In this document: positions 55,032-63,979 of the stretch, piece by piece | Layout: every line of letters begins with the position of its first letter | Position numbering within the stretch: the first letter of the stretch is position 1 | Source of the DNA: an uncultured Bacteroidales bacterium | GTDB lineage: Bacteria; Bacteroidota; Bacteroidia; Bacteroidales; F082 | Assembly: GCA_905234645.1 (NCBI GenBank) | Contig: CAJOIS010000010.1 | Location: 98,216 to 162,215, forward strand | Direction of reading: 5' to 3' | DNA: 64,000 nucleotides | Translations under genes and position numbers: made by a program | The notes under the pieces: generated by a model | The model's database searches: none | What the model was told of the DNA's origin: nothing | Seen by the model: only the letters and a program-made list of their open reading frames with translations

Positions 55032-56117
55032 TCATTTTGCCGTATTTTTTCGCAAGAAAGCGACGGAGTCACCCCAGGCATTGTACAGGACCTTGTGCCC
55101 GATGGCTGCCAAGCGGATGTCGAGGCAACTCTGGCATTGGTCGGGTTGATCTTTGACACAAGCCTTGTCAGGGTAGATGAGGTAGTTCTCGCGGAACTCG
55201 TTGGGCGTGAGGTTGGGCATGATGACATTCGCACCTGCCGCAATGGCTTTTTCGCGTCCTTGCGGGTCGACGGTCTGGTTGGCGGTGGCCGCCACCATGT
55301 TGATTTCAGGCATCATCAGGCGGAGGATGGCGATCATCTTCAAGGTCAGCTCCATTCGCTCTTTGTCAGATGGGATCTGGTCTTTGTATTGCCATAAAGG
55401 CGTGTCGGGGTGGGGGATGAAAGGCCCCATGCCGACCATGGCGACATCCTTTGAGCGGAAGAACAGCAGGTCGTTGGCGAGGTCGTCGAAGGTCTGGAAG
55501 GGTAGCCCTACCATCACCCCGGTACCTGTCTGGTAGCCGAGTTTCAGCAACGTGTCGATGCACCCCAACCTTGTCTGGAAGTTGTGTTTCTCGTCGCGTG
55601 GGTGAATCTTGTAGTAGAGTTCTTCGTTGGAGGCCTCAATGCGGAGCAGGTAACGGTGTGCGCCGGCCTCAAACCACTCGCGATACACCTCTTCCGTTTG
55701 CTCGCCCAGCGATAGCGTGATGCCCAGACTGCCGTTGTCTATCTTCTTGATTTCCTTGACCAAATAGGTGATCTTGTCGGTAAAGGCCTTGTCGGAACGT
55801 TCTCCACTTTGCAGGGCCACGGAGCCATAACCCAGTTCGTGCGCCAATTTTGCACATTCAATGACTTCCTCGTCGCTGAGTTGATAGCGCTCGAAGTTGG
55901 GATTCTTGCTGCGAACACCGCAGTAGAGGCACGACTTGGTGCAGATGTTACTGTATTCGATCAGCCCGCGTAGATGAACAAAGTTGTCAAGATGCGCCAA
56001 CTTGGTCTGCAAGGCATTGTCAAACAGCAGTTTCTTGTCGTCACCCTCGGCAGCCAGCAGGGTTTTGATGTCGGCCTTCTCAAGGTAAGGCTTGTCTAGG
56101 ATTTCGGAAACGGACAT
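55032..56117 (-). CDS. hydE: [FeFe]-hydrogenase maturation radical SAM protein HydE
   Basis: 361 aa from ATG 56117. The three cysteines of the radical SAM cluster are in SNICTKSCLYCGVR (CxxxCxxC, about 66-73). RSKNPNFERYQLSDEEVIECA, SLGITLSLGEQTEEVYREWFEAGA and YQTGTGVMVGLPFQT follow the HydE pattern. It helps assemble the H-cluster diiron site with HydF and HydG. Its presence implies an [FeFe]-hydrogenase elsewhere in the genome. The related BioB/PylB families share the fold; HydE is the best match. Confidence 0.9.
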   Translation of the reverse strand: MSVSEILDKPYLEKADIKTLLAAEGDDKKLLFDNALQTKLAHLDNFVHLRGLIEYSNICTKSCLYCGVRSKNPNFERYQLSDEEVIECAKLAHELGYGSVALQSGERSDKAFTDKITYLVKEIKKIDNGSLGITLSLGEQTEEVYREWFEAGAHRYLLRIEASNEELYYKIHPRDEKHNFQTRLGCIDTLLKLGYQTGTGVMVGLPFQTFDDLANDLLFFRSKDVAMVGMGPFIPHPDTPLWQYKDQIPSDKERMELTLKMIAILRLMMPEINMVAATANQTVDPQGREKAIAAGANVIMPNLTPNEFRENYLIYPDKACVKDQPDQCQSCLDIRLAAIGHKVLYNAWGDSVAFLRKNTAK

Positions 56118-56136
56118 CTTGTTTAGAAAATTTCTG

Positions 56137-56144
56137 CAAAGGTA
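56137..56144 (-). promoter_or_regulatory. -7 box TACCTTTG, hydE
   Basis: A perfect TAnnTTTG box, 20 bp upstream of the hydE ATG. Confidence 0.6.
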
Positions 56145-56235
56145 AGAAATATTTTGACCACTATGTTTTGCCTTCGTATTTGGCTTCATATCAGAACTTT
56201 TCGGGGTAATTCCGGCTTCTTTGCGAACAATTTGC

Positions 56236-56243
56236 TACTTTTG
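56236..56243 (+). promoter_or_regulatory. -7 box TACTTTTG, que operon
   Basis: It matches TAnnTTTG, 17 bp upstream of the queF ATG at 56260; the upstream in-frame ATG at 56221 precedes it and is not used. Confidence 0.55.
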
Positions 56244-56259
56244 CAGCAAAATTCTGCCT

Positions 56260-56730
56260 ATGTCAAGAAACGAACAGGAACTGAAAGGTGTCACTTTGTT
56301 GGGCAACCAAAACACCCAGTATAGCTATGACTATACGCCCGAGGTACTGGAGACCTTTGAGAATAAACATCCTGAAAACGAGTATGTTGTGACCTTGGAT
56401 TGCCCTGAGTTCACTTCGCTCTGTCCCAAGACAGGTCAGCCCGACTTTGGCCACCTTATTATTAATTACATCCCCCGCACCCTGATGGTGGAGAGCAAGA
56501 GCCTGAAGCTCTATCTCTTCAGCTTCCGCAACCACGGCGACTTCCATGAGGACTGTGTGAACATCATCATGAAGGACCTGGTCAAACTGATGGATCCCAA
56601 GTATCTCGAGGTCATCGGCCTGTTCAATCCCCGTGGCGGCATCTCCATCAAACCTTTTGCCAACTACGGTGATGCCGAGCATCAAGACATGGTGAAACAA
56701 CGCCTCTTGGCCAATTTCCACAACTCATGA
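56260..56730 (+). CDS. queF: NADPH-dependent 7-cyano-7-deazaguanine reductase
   Basis: 156 aa, the unimodular type. Reduces preQ0 nitrile to preQ1. The catalytic Cys and its neighbours are in [17 protein letters not shown] (Cys near 57), and Asp/His in [28 protein letters not shown] is the QueF signature. Its stop overlaps the queC start (ATGA), so the two are coupled. Confidence 0.96.
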   Translation: MSRNEQELKGVTLLGNQNTQYSYDYTPEVLETFENKHPENEYVVTLDCPEFTSLCPKTGQPDFGHLIINYIPRTLMVESKSLKLYLFSFRNHGDFHEDCVNIIMKDLVKLMDPKYLEVIGLFNPRGGISIKPFANYGDAEHQDMVKQRLLANFHNS

Positions 56731-57422
56731 AAGACGCAGTGATTATCATATCGGGCGGCATGGACTCCACAACGATGCTCTACGAGTTCAAGGATGACAT
56801 CGCCATGGCCATCACCTTCGACTACGGCTCCACTCAAAATGGGCGCGAGCGTGTCTGTGCCGTCACGCATTGCCAGCGTCTGGGCATCAAGCACATCGTC
56901 ATCCCGCTGGAATTCATGCACCGCTATTTCAAGAGCGCACTGCTGATGACGGCTGACGACATCCCCGAAGGCAACTACGATGACGAGAATATGAAGTCGA
57001 CGGTGGTGCCTTTCCGCAACGGCATCATGCTCGCCATCGCCGCAGGTATCGCTGAAAGTAATGGCCTGAAGCGCGTGATGATTGCCAACCACGCCGGCGA
57101 CCATTCCATCTATCCCGATTGTCGTCCCGGCTTCGTCAACGCCATGTCGGAGGCCATGTCGGCGGGTACATACGAGAACATTACAGTGTGGGCCCCTTAC
57201 ACTTACCTGAGCAAGAAAGAAATTGCTGAGCATGGCAAGGCTTTGGGCTTGGACTATAGTGAGACTTATTCCTGCTATAAAGGTGGCGAGAAGCATTGTG
57301 GCAAATGTGGCACCTGCCGCGAACGCATCGAAGCCCTCCGCGCCGCCGGCATCAATGATACAACCGAATACGAATGTGGAATTCGGAATTCGGAATTCGG
57401 AATTACCAACCAAGCAATATAA
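56727..57422 (+). CDS. queC: 7-cyano-7-deazaguanine synthase
   Basis: 231 aa. ATP-dependent conversion of 7-carboxy-7-deazaguanine to preQ0. The PP-loop is SGGMDSTT (residues 8-15). [11 protein letters not shown] is a further match, and zinc cysteines cluster in [10 protein letters not shown] near the end. The natural C-terminus probably lies near NDTTEYE. The last 15 residues ([15 protein letters not shown]) are encoded by hairpin D2, which runs into the gene. Confidence 0.95.
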   Translation: MKDAVIIISGGMDSTTMLYEFKDDIAMAITFDYGSTQNGRERVCAVTHCQRLGIKHIVIPLEFMHRYFKSALLMTADDIPEGNYDDENMKSTVVPFRNGIMLAIAAGIAESNGLKRVMIANHAGDHSIYPDCRPGFVNAMSEAMSAGTYENITVWAPYTYLSKKEIAEHGKALGLDYSETYSCYKGGEKHCGKCGTCRERIEALRAAGINDTTEYECGIRNSEFGITNQAI

Positions 57423-57452
57423 TTCCGCATTCCGCATTCTGCATTCCGAATT
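57378..57452. repeat. heptad hairpin element D2, overlapping the 3' end of queC
   Basis: GGAATTC repeats exactly every 7 bp (57378, 57385, 57392, 57399), paired with ATTCCGC ATTCCGC ATTCTGC ATTCCGA in the other arm. It supplies the last codons and stop of queC. Confidence 0.85.
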
Positions 57453-57457
57453 AAACA

Positions 57458-57817
57458 ATGAATATGTATTACGTCAGAAAAACCCTAGAAATATCCTCCT
57501 GCCATCAGCTCTACCTCGACTATGAGAGCAAGTGCGAGAACCTGCACGGCCACAACTGGAAGGTCAACGTGTACTGCCGCGCCGAGAAGCTCGACAACAA
57601 CGGCATGGTGTGCGACTTTACCGAAATCAAGCGATTGATTCATGGTAAGATCGACCACACGAACCTCAACGACGTGTTGGACTTCAATCCTACTGCCGAG
57701 AACCTGGCCAAGTGGATTGTCGACACCGTCCCGAACTGCTACCGCGCTGATGTGTGGGAGTCGCGCGACAACAAGGCATCCTATATCAAGGACGATGCCC
57801 CGCAGAACTTTGATTGA
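57458..57817 (+). CDS. queD: 6-carboxy-5,6,7,8-tetrahydropterin synthase
   Basis: 119 aa. Makes the pterin precursor of queuosine. Zinc His residues are in SSCHQL and LHGHNW; the catalytic Cys is in ESKCENLHGH. It is short but complete. Element D2 precedes it, and the 46-bp gap to queE is wholly element E3. Confidence 0.93.
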   Translation: MNMYYVRKTLEISSCHQLYLDYESKCENLHGHNWKVNVYCRAEKLDNNGMVCDFTEIKRLIHGKIDHTNLNDVLDFNPTAENLAKWIVDTVPNCYRADVWESRDNKASYIKDDAPQNFD

Positions 57818-57863
57818 CACGCTTCGCGTCATTGCGAGGAGGAACGACGAAGCAATCTAGAGC
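57818..57863. repeat. element E3, filling the queD-queE gap
   Basis: CACGCTTCGCGTCATTGCGA followed by GGAGGAACGACGAAGCAATC. Its complement matches E1 and E2 (GATTGCTTCG...CTCGCAATGACG). Confidence 0.8.
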
Positions 57864-58454
57864 ATGTACCGTATCAACGAAATATTCTACTCTCTCCAAG
57901 GCGAAGGCTACCATAGTGGTACCCCCGCTGTTTTCGTGCGCTTCAGCGGCTGCAACCTGCACTGTGCCTTTTGTGACACACAACACCAAACAGGGGAGAC
58001 GTTGTCACTGCAAGAGATTGTGGACGAAGTGAATAAGTATCCCCAAGCTCCCTTGCTTGTCTTGACTGGCGGCGAACCTTCTTTGTTCATCGACGAGGCC
58101 TTTGTGGCGGAGTTGAAGCAACAAACAAGAAAGACTATCGCCATCGAGACCAACGGCACCCGGCCTTTGCCTGGCAATTTGGATTGGGTGACGCTGTCGC
58201 CCAAGATGGCATTCGAAGGCGGTGATGCGGAGCCTTGTGTGGTAAGGCGTTGTGATGAGTTGAAGGTGGTCTATCTTGGTCAGGAATTGGTGCAATATGA
58301 CGGTATCGAAGCCAAATATCGTTTTCTGCAGCCTTGTTTTGTGGAAGATGATGAACAACGGAAAGCTAACATGAAAGCCTGCGTGGAAGCCGTGAAAGCC
58401 CATCCCCATTGGCGGCTTTCGTTGCAGATACATAGGATTTTGAATATCCCATAG
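57864..58454 (+). CDS. queE: 7-carboxy-7-deazaguanine synthase
   Basis: 196 aa radical SAM enzyme forming the deazaguanine core from the QueD product. CxxxCxxC is in SGCNLHCAFC. SLQGEG near the start and GGEP in the middle are standard. With queF, queC and queD it completes the preQ1 path from the pterin. Element E4 follows it. Confidence 0.95.
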   Translation: MYRINEIFYSLQGEGYHSGTPAVFVRFSGCNLHCAFCDTQHQTGETLSLQEIVDEVNKYPQAPLLVLTGGEPSLFIDEAFVAELKQQTRKTIAIETNGTRPLPGNLDWVTLSPKMAFEGGDAEPCVVRRCDELKVVYLGQELVQYDGIEAKYRFLQPCFVEDDEQRKANMKACVEAVKAHPHWRLSLQIHRILNIP

Positions 58455-58461
58455 GTGGATT

Positions 58462-58502
58462 GATATGCTTCGCGTCATTGCGAGCGTAGTGAAGCAATCC
58501 GG
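58462..58502. repeat. element E4, after queE
   Basis: GATATGCTTCGCGTCATTGC followed by GAGCGTAGTGAAGCAATCCG, ending 4 bp before the convergent methyltransferase gene's stop. Confidence 0.8.
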
Positions 58503-58505
58503 GTA

Positions 58506-59255
58506 TTATTGCTTGTGGGGTCTATAACTCCGTCTCGGCTCGCTGTAAACCAAAAAAACAGCGGGCTTTTTGTTTAAGTCGCCTTTATAGCTCTTCCATT
58601 CCCCGATGCTCTGGCTGATGATGAGTTCGTCGTCGCAGGTTAGGTTGCAGGCGACGCAGACGCGCGTGGCAGGGTGGAGGTTCTTGCATAGGTCCTGCAG
58701 CATGGCGTTGTTGCGGAAAGGCGTCTCGATGAAAAGCTCCGTCTCGTTATTGGCCGCCGACCTGCGCTCCAAGTCTTTGATGGCATTCTGCCGCTCGGGA
58801 CTCTTGATGGGCAGGTATCCGTGGAAGGCGAAGGCTTGTCCGTTGAAGCCCGAGGCCATTAATGCCAAAATCATCGCGTTGGGGCCGACTAAGGGAATCA
58901 CCTGAATACCTGCGGAGTGGGCCAGGTCCACGACCAAGGCACCCGGGTCGGCGACGCAGGGCGTACCAGCCTCCGACATCAGGCCCATGTCCTCGCCTTG
59001 TATGCAAGCACCGAGGTGCTCCATAAGGTCGAGGTTGCGGGCGTTGTGCTTGTCCAACTCAATGAACTCGATGTCGTCAATGGCATTGTCCATGCCGATG
59101 CGGCTCAACACACGGCGCGAGGTGCGGGTGTTCTCTACCACAAAATGCTTCAGTCTCCTCACGATACTGAGCGTTCCGGCGGGGATGACTTGTTCGGGTT
59201 GGGTGGCACCAAGCAGGTTGGGCACCAAATAGAGTTTTCCGAAGTTGTTGGTCAT
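58506..59255 (-). CDS. SAM-dependent methyltransferase, tetrapyrrole methylase (RsmI-like) family
   Basis: 249 aa. LYLVPNLLGA opens the fold, GLMSEAGTPCVADPGALVV is the SAM site (about 90-108) and VPLVGPNAM-like IPLVGPNAMIL follows. RsmI 2'-O-methylates C1402 of 16S rRNA, but this shorter lineage is divergent and its target is not proven. It lies 15 bp from dnaA and probably shares its transcript. Confidence 0.8.
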   Translation of the reverse strand: MTNNFGKLYLVPNLLGATQPEQVIPAGTLSIVRRLKHFVVENTRTSRRVLSRIGMDNAIDDIEFIELDKHNARNLDLMEHLGACIQGEDMGLMSEAGTPCVADPGALVVDLAHSAGIQVIPLVGPNAMILALMASGFNGQAFAFHGYLPIKSPERQNAIKDLERRSAANNETELFIETPFRNNAMLQDLCKNLHPATRVCVACNLTCDDELIISQSIGEWKSYKGDLNKKPAVFLVYSEPRRSYRPHKQ

Positions 59256-59270
59256 AAGTGGTTTATGGGA

Positions 59271-60692
59271 TTATGACAAGGCGATTTTCTTCTCAATGTC
59301 GGCGAACATCACCTTGAACTGCTTGTCGGTTTCCAGTTGGTTGGCGATGGCCTTGCAGGCGTGATACACCGTGGCGTGGTCTTTCTTGCCGCATTGCTGG
59401 CCGATGGCGGCAAGGCTGGCGTTGGAGTATTTCTTGGCCAGGTACATGGCAATTTGTCGTGCCTGCACCACCTGCCTCTTGCGGGTGTTTTGGGCGATTT
59501 GCTCAGGCGAGATCTTGAAATACTCGCATACGCTGTTGATGATGTATTCCATCGATACTTCCTTGACAGTGTTGCGCACAAAGCGCTCGATGATCTGTTG
59601 CGCCATGTCGAGGGTGATGGATTTCTTGTTGAGCAGTGACTGCGCCATCAGTGAGTTCATCACGCCTTCCAACTCACGGATGTTGTTGCGGACGTTGCTG
59701 GCGATGTATTGCACCACTTCTTCAGGTAAGGTGATGCCGTTGTCATACAATTTCTCACGGATAATGGAGGTGCGTGTCGGCAGGTCGGGCGCCTGAAGGT
59801 CGGCGGTGAGGCCCCACTTGAAGCGCGACAGCAAACGGTCTTCCATGCCTTGCAGGTCTGAGGGGAACTTGTCGCTAGTGATAACGATCTGCTTGTTGTT
59901 CTGCTGCAAGTGGTTGAAGATGTGGAAGAACACGTCCTGTGTGCCGGCTTTTCCCGCAAGGAACTGGATGTCGTCGATGATGAGCACGTCGATCATCTGG
60001 TAGAAGTTGATGAAATCAGGACGGTTGTTGTTCTTGTTGGCTGTCACATATTGCGTGGAAAGCTGCTCGGCTTGCACATAGAGCACGGTCTTTTCGGGAT
60101 GCAGGCGCTTGGTCTCCAGTCCGATGGCATGGCAGAGGTGAGTCTTGCCTAGACCTGTGCCGCTGTAGATGACCAAGGGGTTGAAAGCCGTCTTTCCAGG
60201 TTCCTTGGCGATCTTCAAGCCAGCCGAACGGGCTAAGCGGTTGCAGTCGCCCTCGATGAAAGTGTCGAAGGTGTAGTTCTCGTTGAGCTGCGAATCAATT
60301 TGGAGCTTCTTCAACCCCGGGATGACGAAGGGATTGATGGGCCCTTGTGAGAGGCGTTCCGGCGCTGGCTGTCCGATGGGGTTCTTGGGGAAGTTGCGGT
60401 TTGAACTGGGCAGGGTGATGGACCCCGAGCTGTTGGCGCTGTCGATGGGCATGGTGTAGGCCAGCTTGCCTTTCGGGCCAACAAATTTCTTGATGGCGGT
60501 GCGAAGGTGGTCGATGTACTTCTCCTCAAGATACTCATAGAAGAACTGTGAGGGTACCTGCAGCGTGAGCACGTTGTCCGACAATGAAACGGGCACGATG
60601 GGCTCGAACCAGGTCTTGTATGCCTGCTCTGTGACATTGTCTTTGATCACAGACAAACACTTGTTCCATATCTCCATATGGTTATCACTCAT
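59271..60692 (-). CDS. dnaA: chromosomal replication initiator protein DnaA
   Basis: 473 aa. Domain I is about 1-85, then a linker, then the AAA+ domain with Walker A GTGLGKTHL and Walker B VLIIDDIQFL. The arginine-finger region and the C-terminal DNA-binding domain (signature CGKKDHATVYHACKAI) follow. I found no TTATNCACA boxes in the about 200 bp upstream, so the replication origin is probably elsewhere. The leader contains a small GATCCC/GGGAT hairpin. Confidence 0.97.
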   Translation of the reverse strand: MSDNHMEIWNKCLSVIKDNVTEQAYKTWFEPIVPVSLSDNVLTLQVPSQFFYEYLEEKYIDHLRTAIKKFVGPKGKLAYTMPIDSANSSGSITLPSSNRNFPKNPIGQPAPERLSQGPINPFVIPGLKKLQIDSQLNENYTFDTFIEGDCNRLARSAGLKIAKEPGKTAFNPLVIYSGTGLGKTHLCHAIGLETKRLHPEKTVLYVQAEQLSTQYVTANKNNNRPDFINFYQMIDVLIIDDIQFLAGKAGTQDVFFHIFNHLQQNNKQIVITSDKFPSDLQGMEDRLLSRFKWGLTADLQAPDLPTRTSIIREKLYDNGITLPEEVVQYIASNVRNNIRELEGVMNSLMAQSLLNKKSITLDMAQQIIERFVRNTVKEVSMEYIINSVCEYFKISPEQIAQNTRKRQVVQARQIAMYLAKKYSNASLAAIGQQCGKKDHATVYHACKAIANQLETDKQFKVMFADIEKKIALS

Positions 60693-60771
60693 CGGAAATC
60701 CGTTAATTATATGTTGCTCAACTTGTTTTATGCTAGAAACAATCCCCTTTTTGGGATCATTTTTGACTTTG

Positions 60772-60779
60772 CAAAGGTA
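60772..60779 (-). promoter_or_regulatory. -7 box TACCTTTG, dnaA
   Basis: A perfect TAnnTTTG; the leader to the ATG is about 80 nt. Confidence 0.6.
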
Positions 60780-60891
60780 TACGATTAATTGTTTATAAAA
60801 AAACCGAAAAGCTATTGTTTTTCAATTTTCTTTTTCCAATATTACGAGGTTTTGGCGATTCTTGGGATGGAACGATTCGTAAGTTATTGGT

Positions 60892-61506
60892 TTATGCGGT
60901 TTTAATGTGCGTAATTTTTACCCCGAATAAATTGCTGAATTTGTCGAAAATCGCTGAAGCGGAATTTTTCCTTGTTGAAAACTCCAAATAGCAGTCCAAT
61001 TCGAACCGTGGGTTTTGTTGCTCCAGATTTTCCTCTTTCATGATGCGCATCACCTCGTTCATGAGGGGGTATTCGAACTCCAAACTGTAAAATTCATTTA
61101 TGGTTTTCTCCACAACCTGCGCATTGTCAAGGGCGTCACGGGCGGCTGCCTTGTAGGCGTTGATGAGTCCGGAGGTGCCCAATTTGATGCCTCCGAAGTA
61201 CCTTGTGACGACGACGCAGACATTGGTGACGTCCTTCGACAGGATCTGGTTGAGGATGGGTTTGCCCGCCGTGCCAGAAGGCTCTCCGTCGTCGCTGGAG
61301 CGGAAGATCTTCTTGTCAGGACCGATCATGTAAGCAAAGCAGTGGTGCCGCGCGTCGAAGTATTTCTTCTTGATTTCGGTGATGGCGGCCTTGGCTTCGT
61401 CCTCACTCATCACAGTGAAAGCCTCGGCGATGAACTTACTGCCTTTCTCTTTGTAGAGGCCGTCGCCGCGCGTGGCTAACATATTATAGGTGTCGTCTTG
61501 TGTCAT
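60892..61506 (-). CDS. YigZ/IMPACT family protein
   Basis: 204 aa from ATG 61506, which overlaps the upstream transporter's stop by 4 bp. The IMPACT N-terminal domain is clear (KGSKFIAEAF, DARHHCFAYMIG, RSSDDGEPSGTAGKPIL, VTRYFGGIKLGTSGLINAY). The C-terminal domain is alpha-beta and fits YigZ, whose role is unclear; a translation or folding link is proposed for related proteins. The in-frame start at 61596 would lie inside the transporter gene. Confidence 0.9.
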   Translation of the reverse strand: MTQDDTYNMLATRGDGLYKEKGSKFIAEAFTVMSEDEAKAAITEIKKKYFDARHHCFAYMIGPDKKIFRSSDDGEPSGTAGKPILNQILSKDVTNVCVVVTRYFGGIKLGTSGLINAYKAAARDALDNAQVVEKTINEFYSLEFEYPLMNEVMRIMKEENLEQQNPRFELDCYLEFSTRKNSASAIFDKFSNLFGVKITHIKTA

Positions 61507-62363
61507 GGCTTGAGGGTGATGAGGATGACGGCAATGATGGCGATGGCGAGGCCAAGGTAGTTCTTCCAAGTCAGCTTTTCCTTGAAGAGTAGCCAACCCG
61601 TCAGGGCGGTGAGGCTTACCACACCTATATTATATATAGGGAACAGCACGACATTGTCGAAACAACGCATGGCGTGGTAGACACTGTAGGTGGAGAAAAA
61701 GTTGATGACACCCAGGCCGATGCCACCTATGGCACTTGTCCATTGCCATTTCGACTTGCCTCTGATGAGGTCGTAGGCAACTATGAGTATGCCGAATAGC
61801 AGGGCGACAAAGTAGATGAAGGCAATCATGAAACTCATGTCGTCGCTGGCGTTTTGTTGCTCGGTTAGTTTCATTAGGATGTCGCCGGTGCCGGTGCCGA
61901 AGAAGATGAAAACGGGCAACAACCAACTCGACTTGGCTCCTTTGTCGGCCTTGCCTTTGCCACCTACCACCAATACCAATGCCACCAAAGCCAGCACGAT
62001 GCCCAAGGCGGCGACGATGCCCAGTTTTTCCTTAAAGTATATGACACCTGCCAACGTGGGCAACACCACTGACAGTTTGCTTGACAGCGATGTGATAGTC
62101 ACGCCGGAACGCTGTGTGGAGGCCGTCATCAGCAGGTAGGTAAAGATAAACCAAAAGCCTGTCAGCAAGGAGAGGCCGAACCACGGCTCGTTGACCAACT
62201 GCACGGGCGTGTCAAGTTGTTTGCACATCAGGAAACCCGTACTGGCAGCAAAGACATAGTTCCACATCAAGGCCTGGTGGTTGTCAAGCTTGAAGCGTTC
62301 GAAGAGGCGCATCGCTACGAAAACGCCTGTCGAGAATACTATGGCTAAAACCAGGTATAGCAT
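61503..62363 (-). CDS. EamA-type (drug/metabolite) transporter
   Basis: 286 aa from ATG 62363, ten membrane helices in two EamA repeats (about 1-135 and 145-286), with the typical short helix ends (LTALTGWLLFKEKLTWKNYLG). It is likely a small-molecule permease; the substrate is unknown. It ends overlapping yigZ by 4 bp. Confidence 0.85.
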   Translation of the reverse strand: MLYLVLAIVFSTGVFVAMRLFERFKLDNHQALMWNYVFAASTGFLMCKQLDTPVQLVNEPWFGLSLLTGFWFIFTYLLMTASTQRSGVTITSLSSKLSVVLPTLAGVIYFKEKLGIVAALGIVLALVALVLVVGGKGKADKGAKSSWLLPVFIFFGTGTGDILMKLTEQQNASDDMSFMIAFIYFVALLFGILIVAYDLIRGKSKWQWTSAIGGIGLGVINFFSTYSVYHAMRCFDNVVLFPIYNIGVVSLTALTGWLLFKEKLTWKNYLGLAIAIIAVILITLKP

Positions 62364-62369
62364 ATTCTG

Positions 62370-62377
62370 CAAAATTA
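62370..62377 (-). promoter_or_regulatory. -7 box TAATTTTG, EamA operon
   Basis: It matches TAnnTTTG but only 7 bp from the ATG, so the true start may be downstream. Confidence 0.35.
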
Positions 62378-62413
62378 CGACAATTTGTGAGACTGTCGAC
62401 AAACACACAAAAA

Positions 62414-62440
62414 AATAGGGGCGCAAATTGCGCCCCTATT
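62414..62440. terminator. hairpin AATAGGGGCGCAA/TTGCGCCCCTATT
   Basis: A near-perfect palindrome between the aminotransferase and EamA genes; with A/T runs on both sides it may terminate. Confidence 0.5.
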
Positions 62441-62446
62441 ATGGGA

Positions 62447-62479
62447 TTGTAGGGCTGTCATATTATGGCAGCCCTACAA
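62447..62479 (-). terminator. hairpin TTGTAGGGCTGTCA/TGGCAGCCCTACAAT after the aminotransferase
   Basis: A second palindrome directly behind the aminotransferase stop at 62482, with a TATTA loop. Confidence 0.5.
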
Positions 62480-62481
62480 TA

Positions 62482-63801
62482 TTATTTCACCGGATGGTCT
62501 TTGGCGAATGCTGCTAGTCTCTCTGCCAAAATCGGAATCTCTTCCCTTTGGATCAGGGAGGTGCAGGCGCGGATACCTTGCTTGGTGCTGCCGCAGGTGT
62601 CCAGCGAAATGCCAGAGACGCCGTAATACAGCATCTCTTCCACGAGGTCGGCACCCGTGAAGCCGGGATAGCAGTAAGTGAAGTAGAAGCCGTCGGCGAT
62701 GGGCTCACCGCAGTCCTCGTCGTAGGTGATGTAGAAGCCGTTGTCGGTGAAGGCTTTCTTCATTAACTCGGCCTTGCGACCGTATTCCAGCACGTCGTCA
62801 CGGTAGCAGTAGGTGCCATCGTTGACGGCCTTCATCACGGCGGCGAGGGCGTACTGTGCCGAATGCGAGGTGCCGGAGCTCAGCGGGTGCAGGGCACCGA
62901 AAAGGATGGCACGCAGGAAGATTTCCTGTCCGCAGAAGGCTTTCAGGTCAGGATAGTGGCGCGCGGCCAGCTTGTCGCTGATGCCGATGATGGCGCAGCG
63001 CTCGCCGGCGTAGCTGAAGGCCTTCGAGCTGGAGATCATCAGGATGTAGTTGTCGGTATATTTACCCACGCTGGGCTGGAACGGCTCCACGCCCGGATGG
63101 CTGTAGTCCTTGCGGAAGTCCATGCCGAAGTAGGCGAGGTCTTCCATGACGATGACGTCGTATTTGTTGGCCAGTTCGCCGATGATGCGCAGCTCCTCGT
63201 CGGTGAGGCACACCCATGTCGGGTTGTTGGGGTTGGAGTAGAGCAAGCTGTGGATGTTGCCCTTGCTCAGCACCTCTTCCAGCTTGCCGCGCAGCTTCTC
63301 GCCACGGTATTCGTAGATGTCGAAATGCTCCATCGGGATGCCCAACACTTTGTTCTGGAACTTATGCACAGGGAAACCGGGGTCGATGAAAAGCACGGTG
63401 TTCTTCTTGACGTTGGTGTGGCCTGCAATCATGAAGGAGGCAAAGCCGCCTTGCATGGAGCCGACGGTGGGGATGCAGTTGGCGGGGTCGACGTCGAGGT
63501 CAAGGAAATTCTTGATAAAGCGCGAGGCTTCTTTCTTTAAAATGGGGGCACCGTCGATGGGCGGGTAGTTGGCGGCCACGCCATCCTGCAAAGCCTTGAT
63601 CTGGGCTTCCACGCCGACGCGGGCGGCGGGCAGACCGGGGTTGCCGATCTCCATGTGGATGAACTTCTTGCCAGAGGCGGCTTCGATGTCGCGAGCCAAC
63701 TTATTGATTTCGCGGATGCCGGCTCTTCCGATGCAGGGCAGACCGCTTTCCGCAAAGAGCTTCTTTGCGATTTCTTGGGGTACGATATTGTGTTGCATCA
63801 T
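62482..63801 (-). CDS. PLP-dependent class I/II aminotransferase
   Basis: 439 aa. SGLPCIGRAGIREINKLARD and HMEIGNPGLPAARVG start the fold, and YSNPNNPTW binds cofactor and substrate. The PLP Lys is in MISSSKAFSYAGERCAIIG (about 267). The family is a fold type I aspartate-type aminotransferase; the amino acid used cannot be told. ATG 63801 (or 63798) is the start; longer frames run into the promoter. Confidence 0.85.
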   Translation of the reverse strand: MMQHNIVPQEIAKKLFAESGLPCIGRAGIREINKLARDIEAASGKKFIHMEIGNPGLPAARVGVEAQIKALQDGVAANYPPIDGAPILKKEASRFIKNFLDLDVDPANCIPTVGSMQGGFASFMIAGHTNVKKNTVLFIDPGFPVHKFQNKVLGIPMEHFDIYEYRGEKLRGKLEEVLSKGNIHSLLYSNPNNPTWVCLTDEELRIIGELANKYDVIVMEDLAYFGMDFRKDYSHPGVEPFQPSVGKYTDNYILMISSSKAFSYAGERCAIIGISDKLAARHYPDLKAFCGQEIFLRAILFGALHPLSSGTSHSAQYALAAVMKAVNDGTYCYRDDVLEYGRKAELMKKAFTDNGFYITYDEDCGEPIADGFYFTYCYPGFTGADLVEEMLYYGVSGISLDTCGSTKQGIRACTSLIQREEIPILAERLAAFAKDHPVK

Positions 63802-63837
63802 ATCTGTTTGAAAAAATACTCGTTTCTTTTGGAACGG

Positions 63838-63845
63838 CAAAGGTA
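63838..63845 (-). promoter_or_regulatory. -7 box TACCTTTG, aminotransferase
   Basis: A perfect TAnnTTTG box, 37 bp upstream of the ATG. Confidence 0.6.
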
Positions 63846-63870
63846 GGGATTTAGTGTGATATGTGCAAAT

Positions 63871-63904
63871 AAAAAAAACGAGCAAATTGTTCGCTCGTTT
63901 TTTG
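63871..63904 (-). terminator. terminator after tRNA-Val
   Basis: An AACGAGC / GCTCGTT stem with T-runs on both sides, directly behind the tRNA on its own strand. Confidence 0.75.
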
Positions 63905-63979
63905 TGGGACGTACTGGACTCGAACCAGTGACCTCTGCCGTGTGAAGGCAGCGCTCTAAACCAACTGGGCTAACGTCCC
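63905..63979 (-). tRNA. tRNA-Val(CAC)
   Basis: 75 nt cloverleaf on the minus strand. Acceptor GGGACGT pairs with ACGTCCC, the D arm is GCCC...., and the anticodon stem CTGCC/GGCAG encloses TTCACAC, giving anticodon CAC (valine). The T arm is CTGGTTCGAGTCCAG. CCA is not encoded; the discriminator is A. Confidence 0.93.

Noticed and set aside
60693..60891. Possible oriC upstream of dnaA
   Set aside because: The region is AT-rich but I found no TTATNCACA boxes or clusters.
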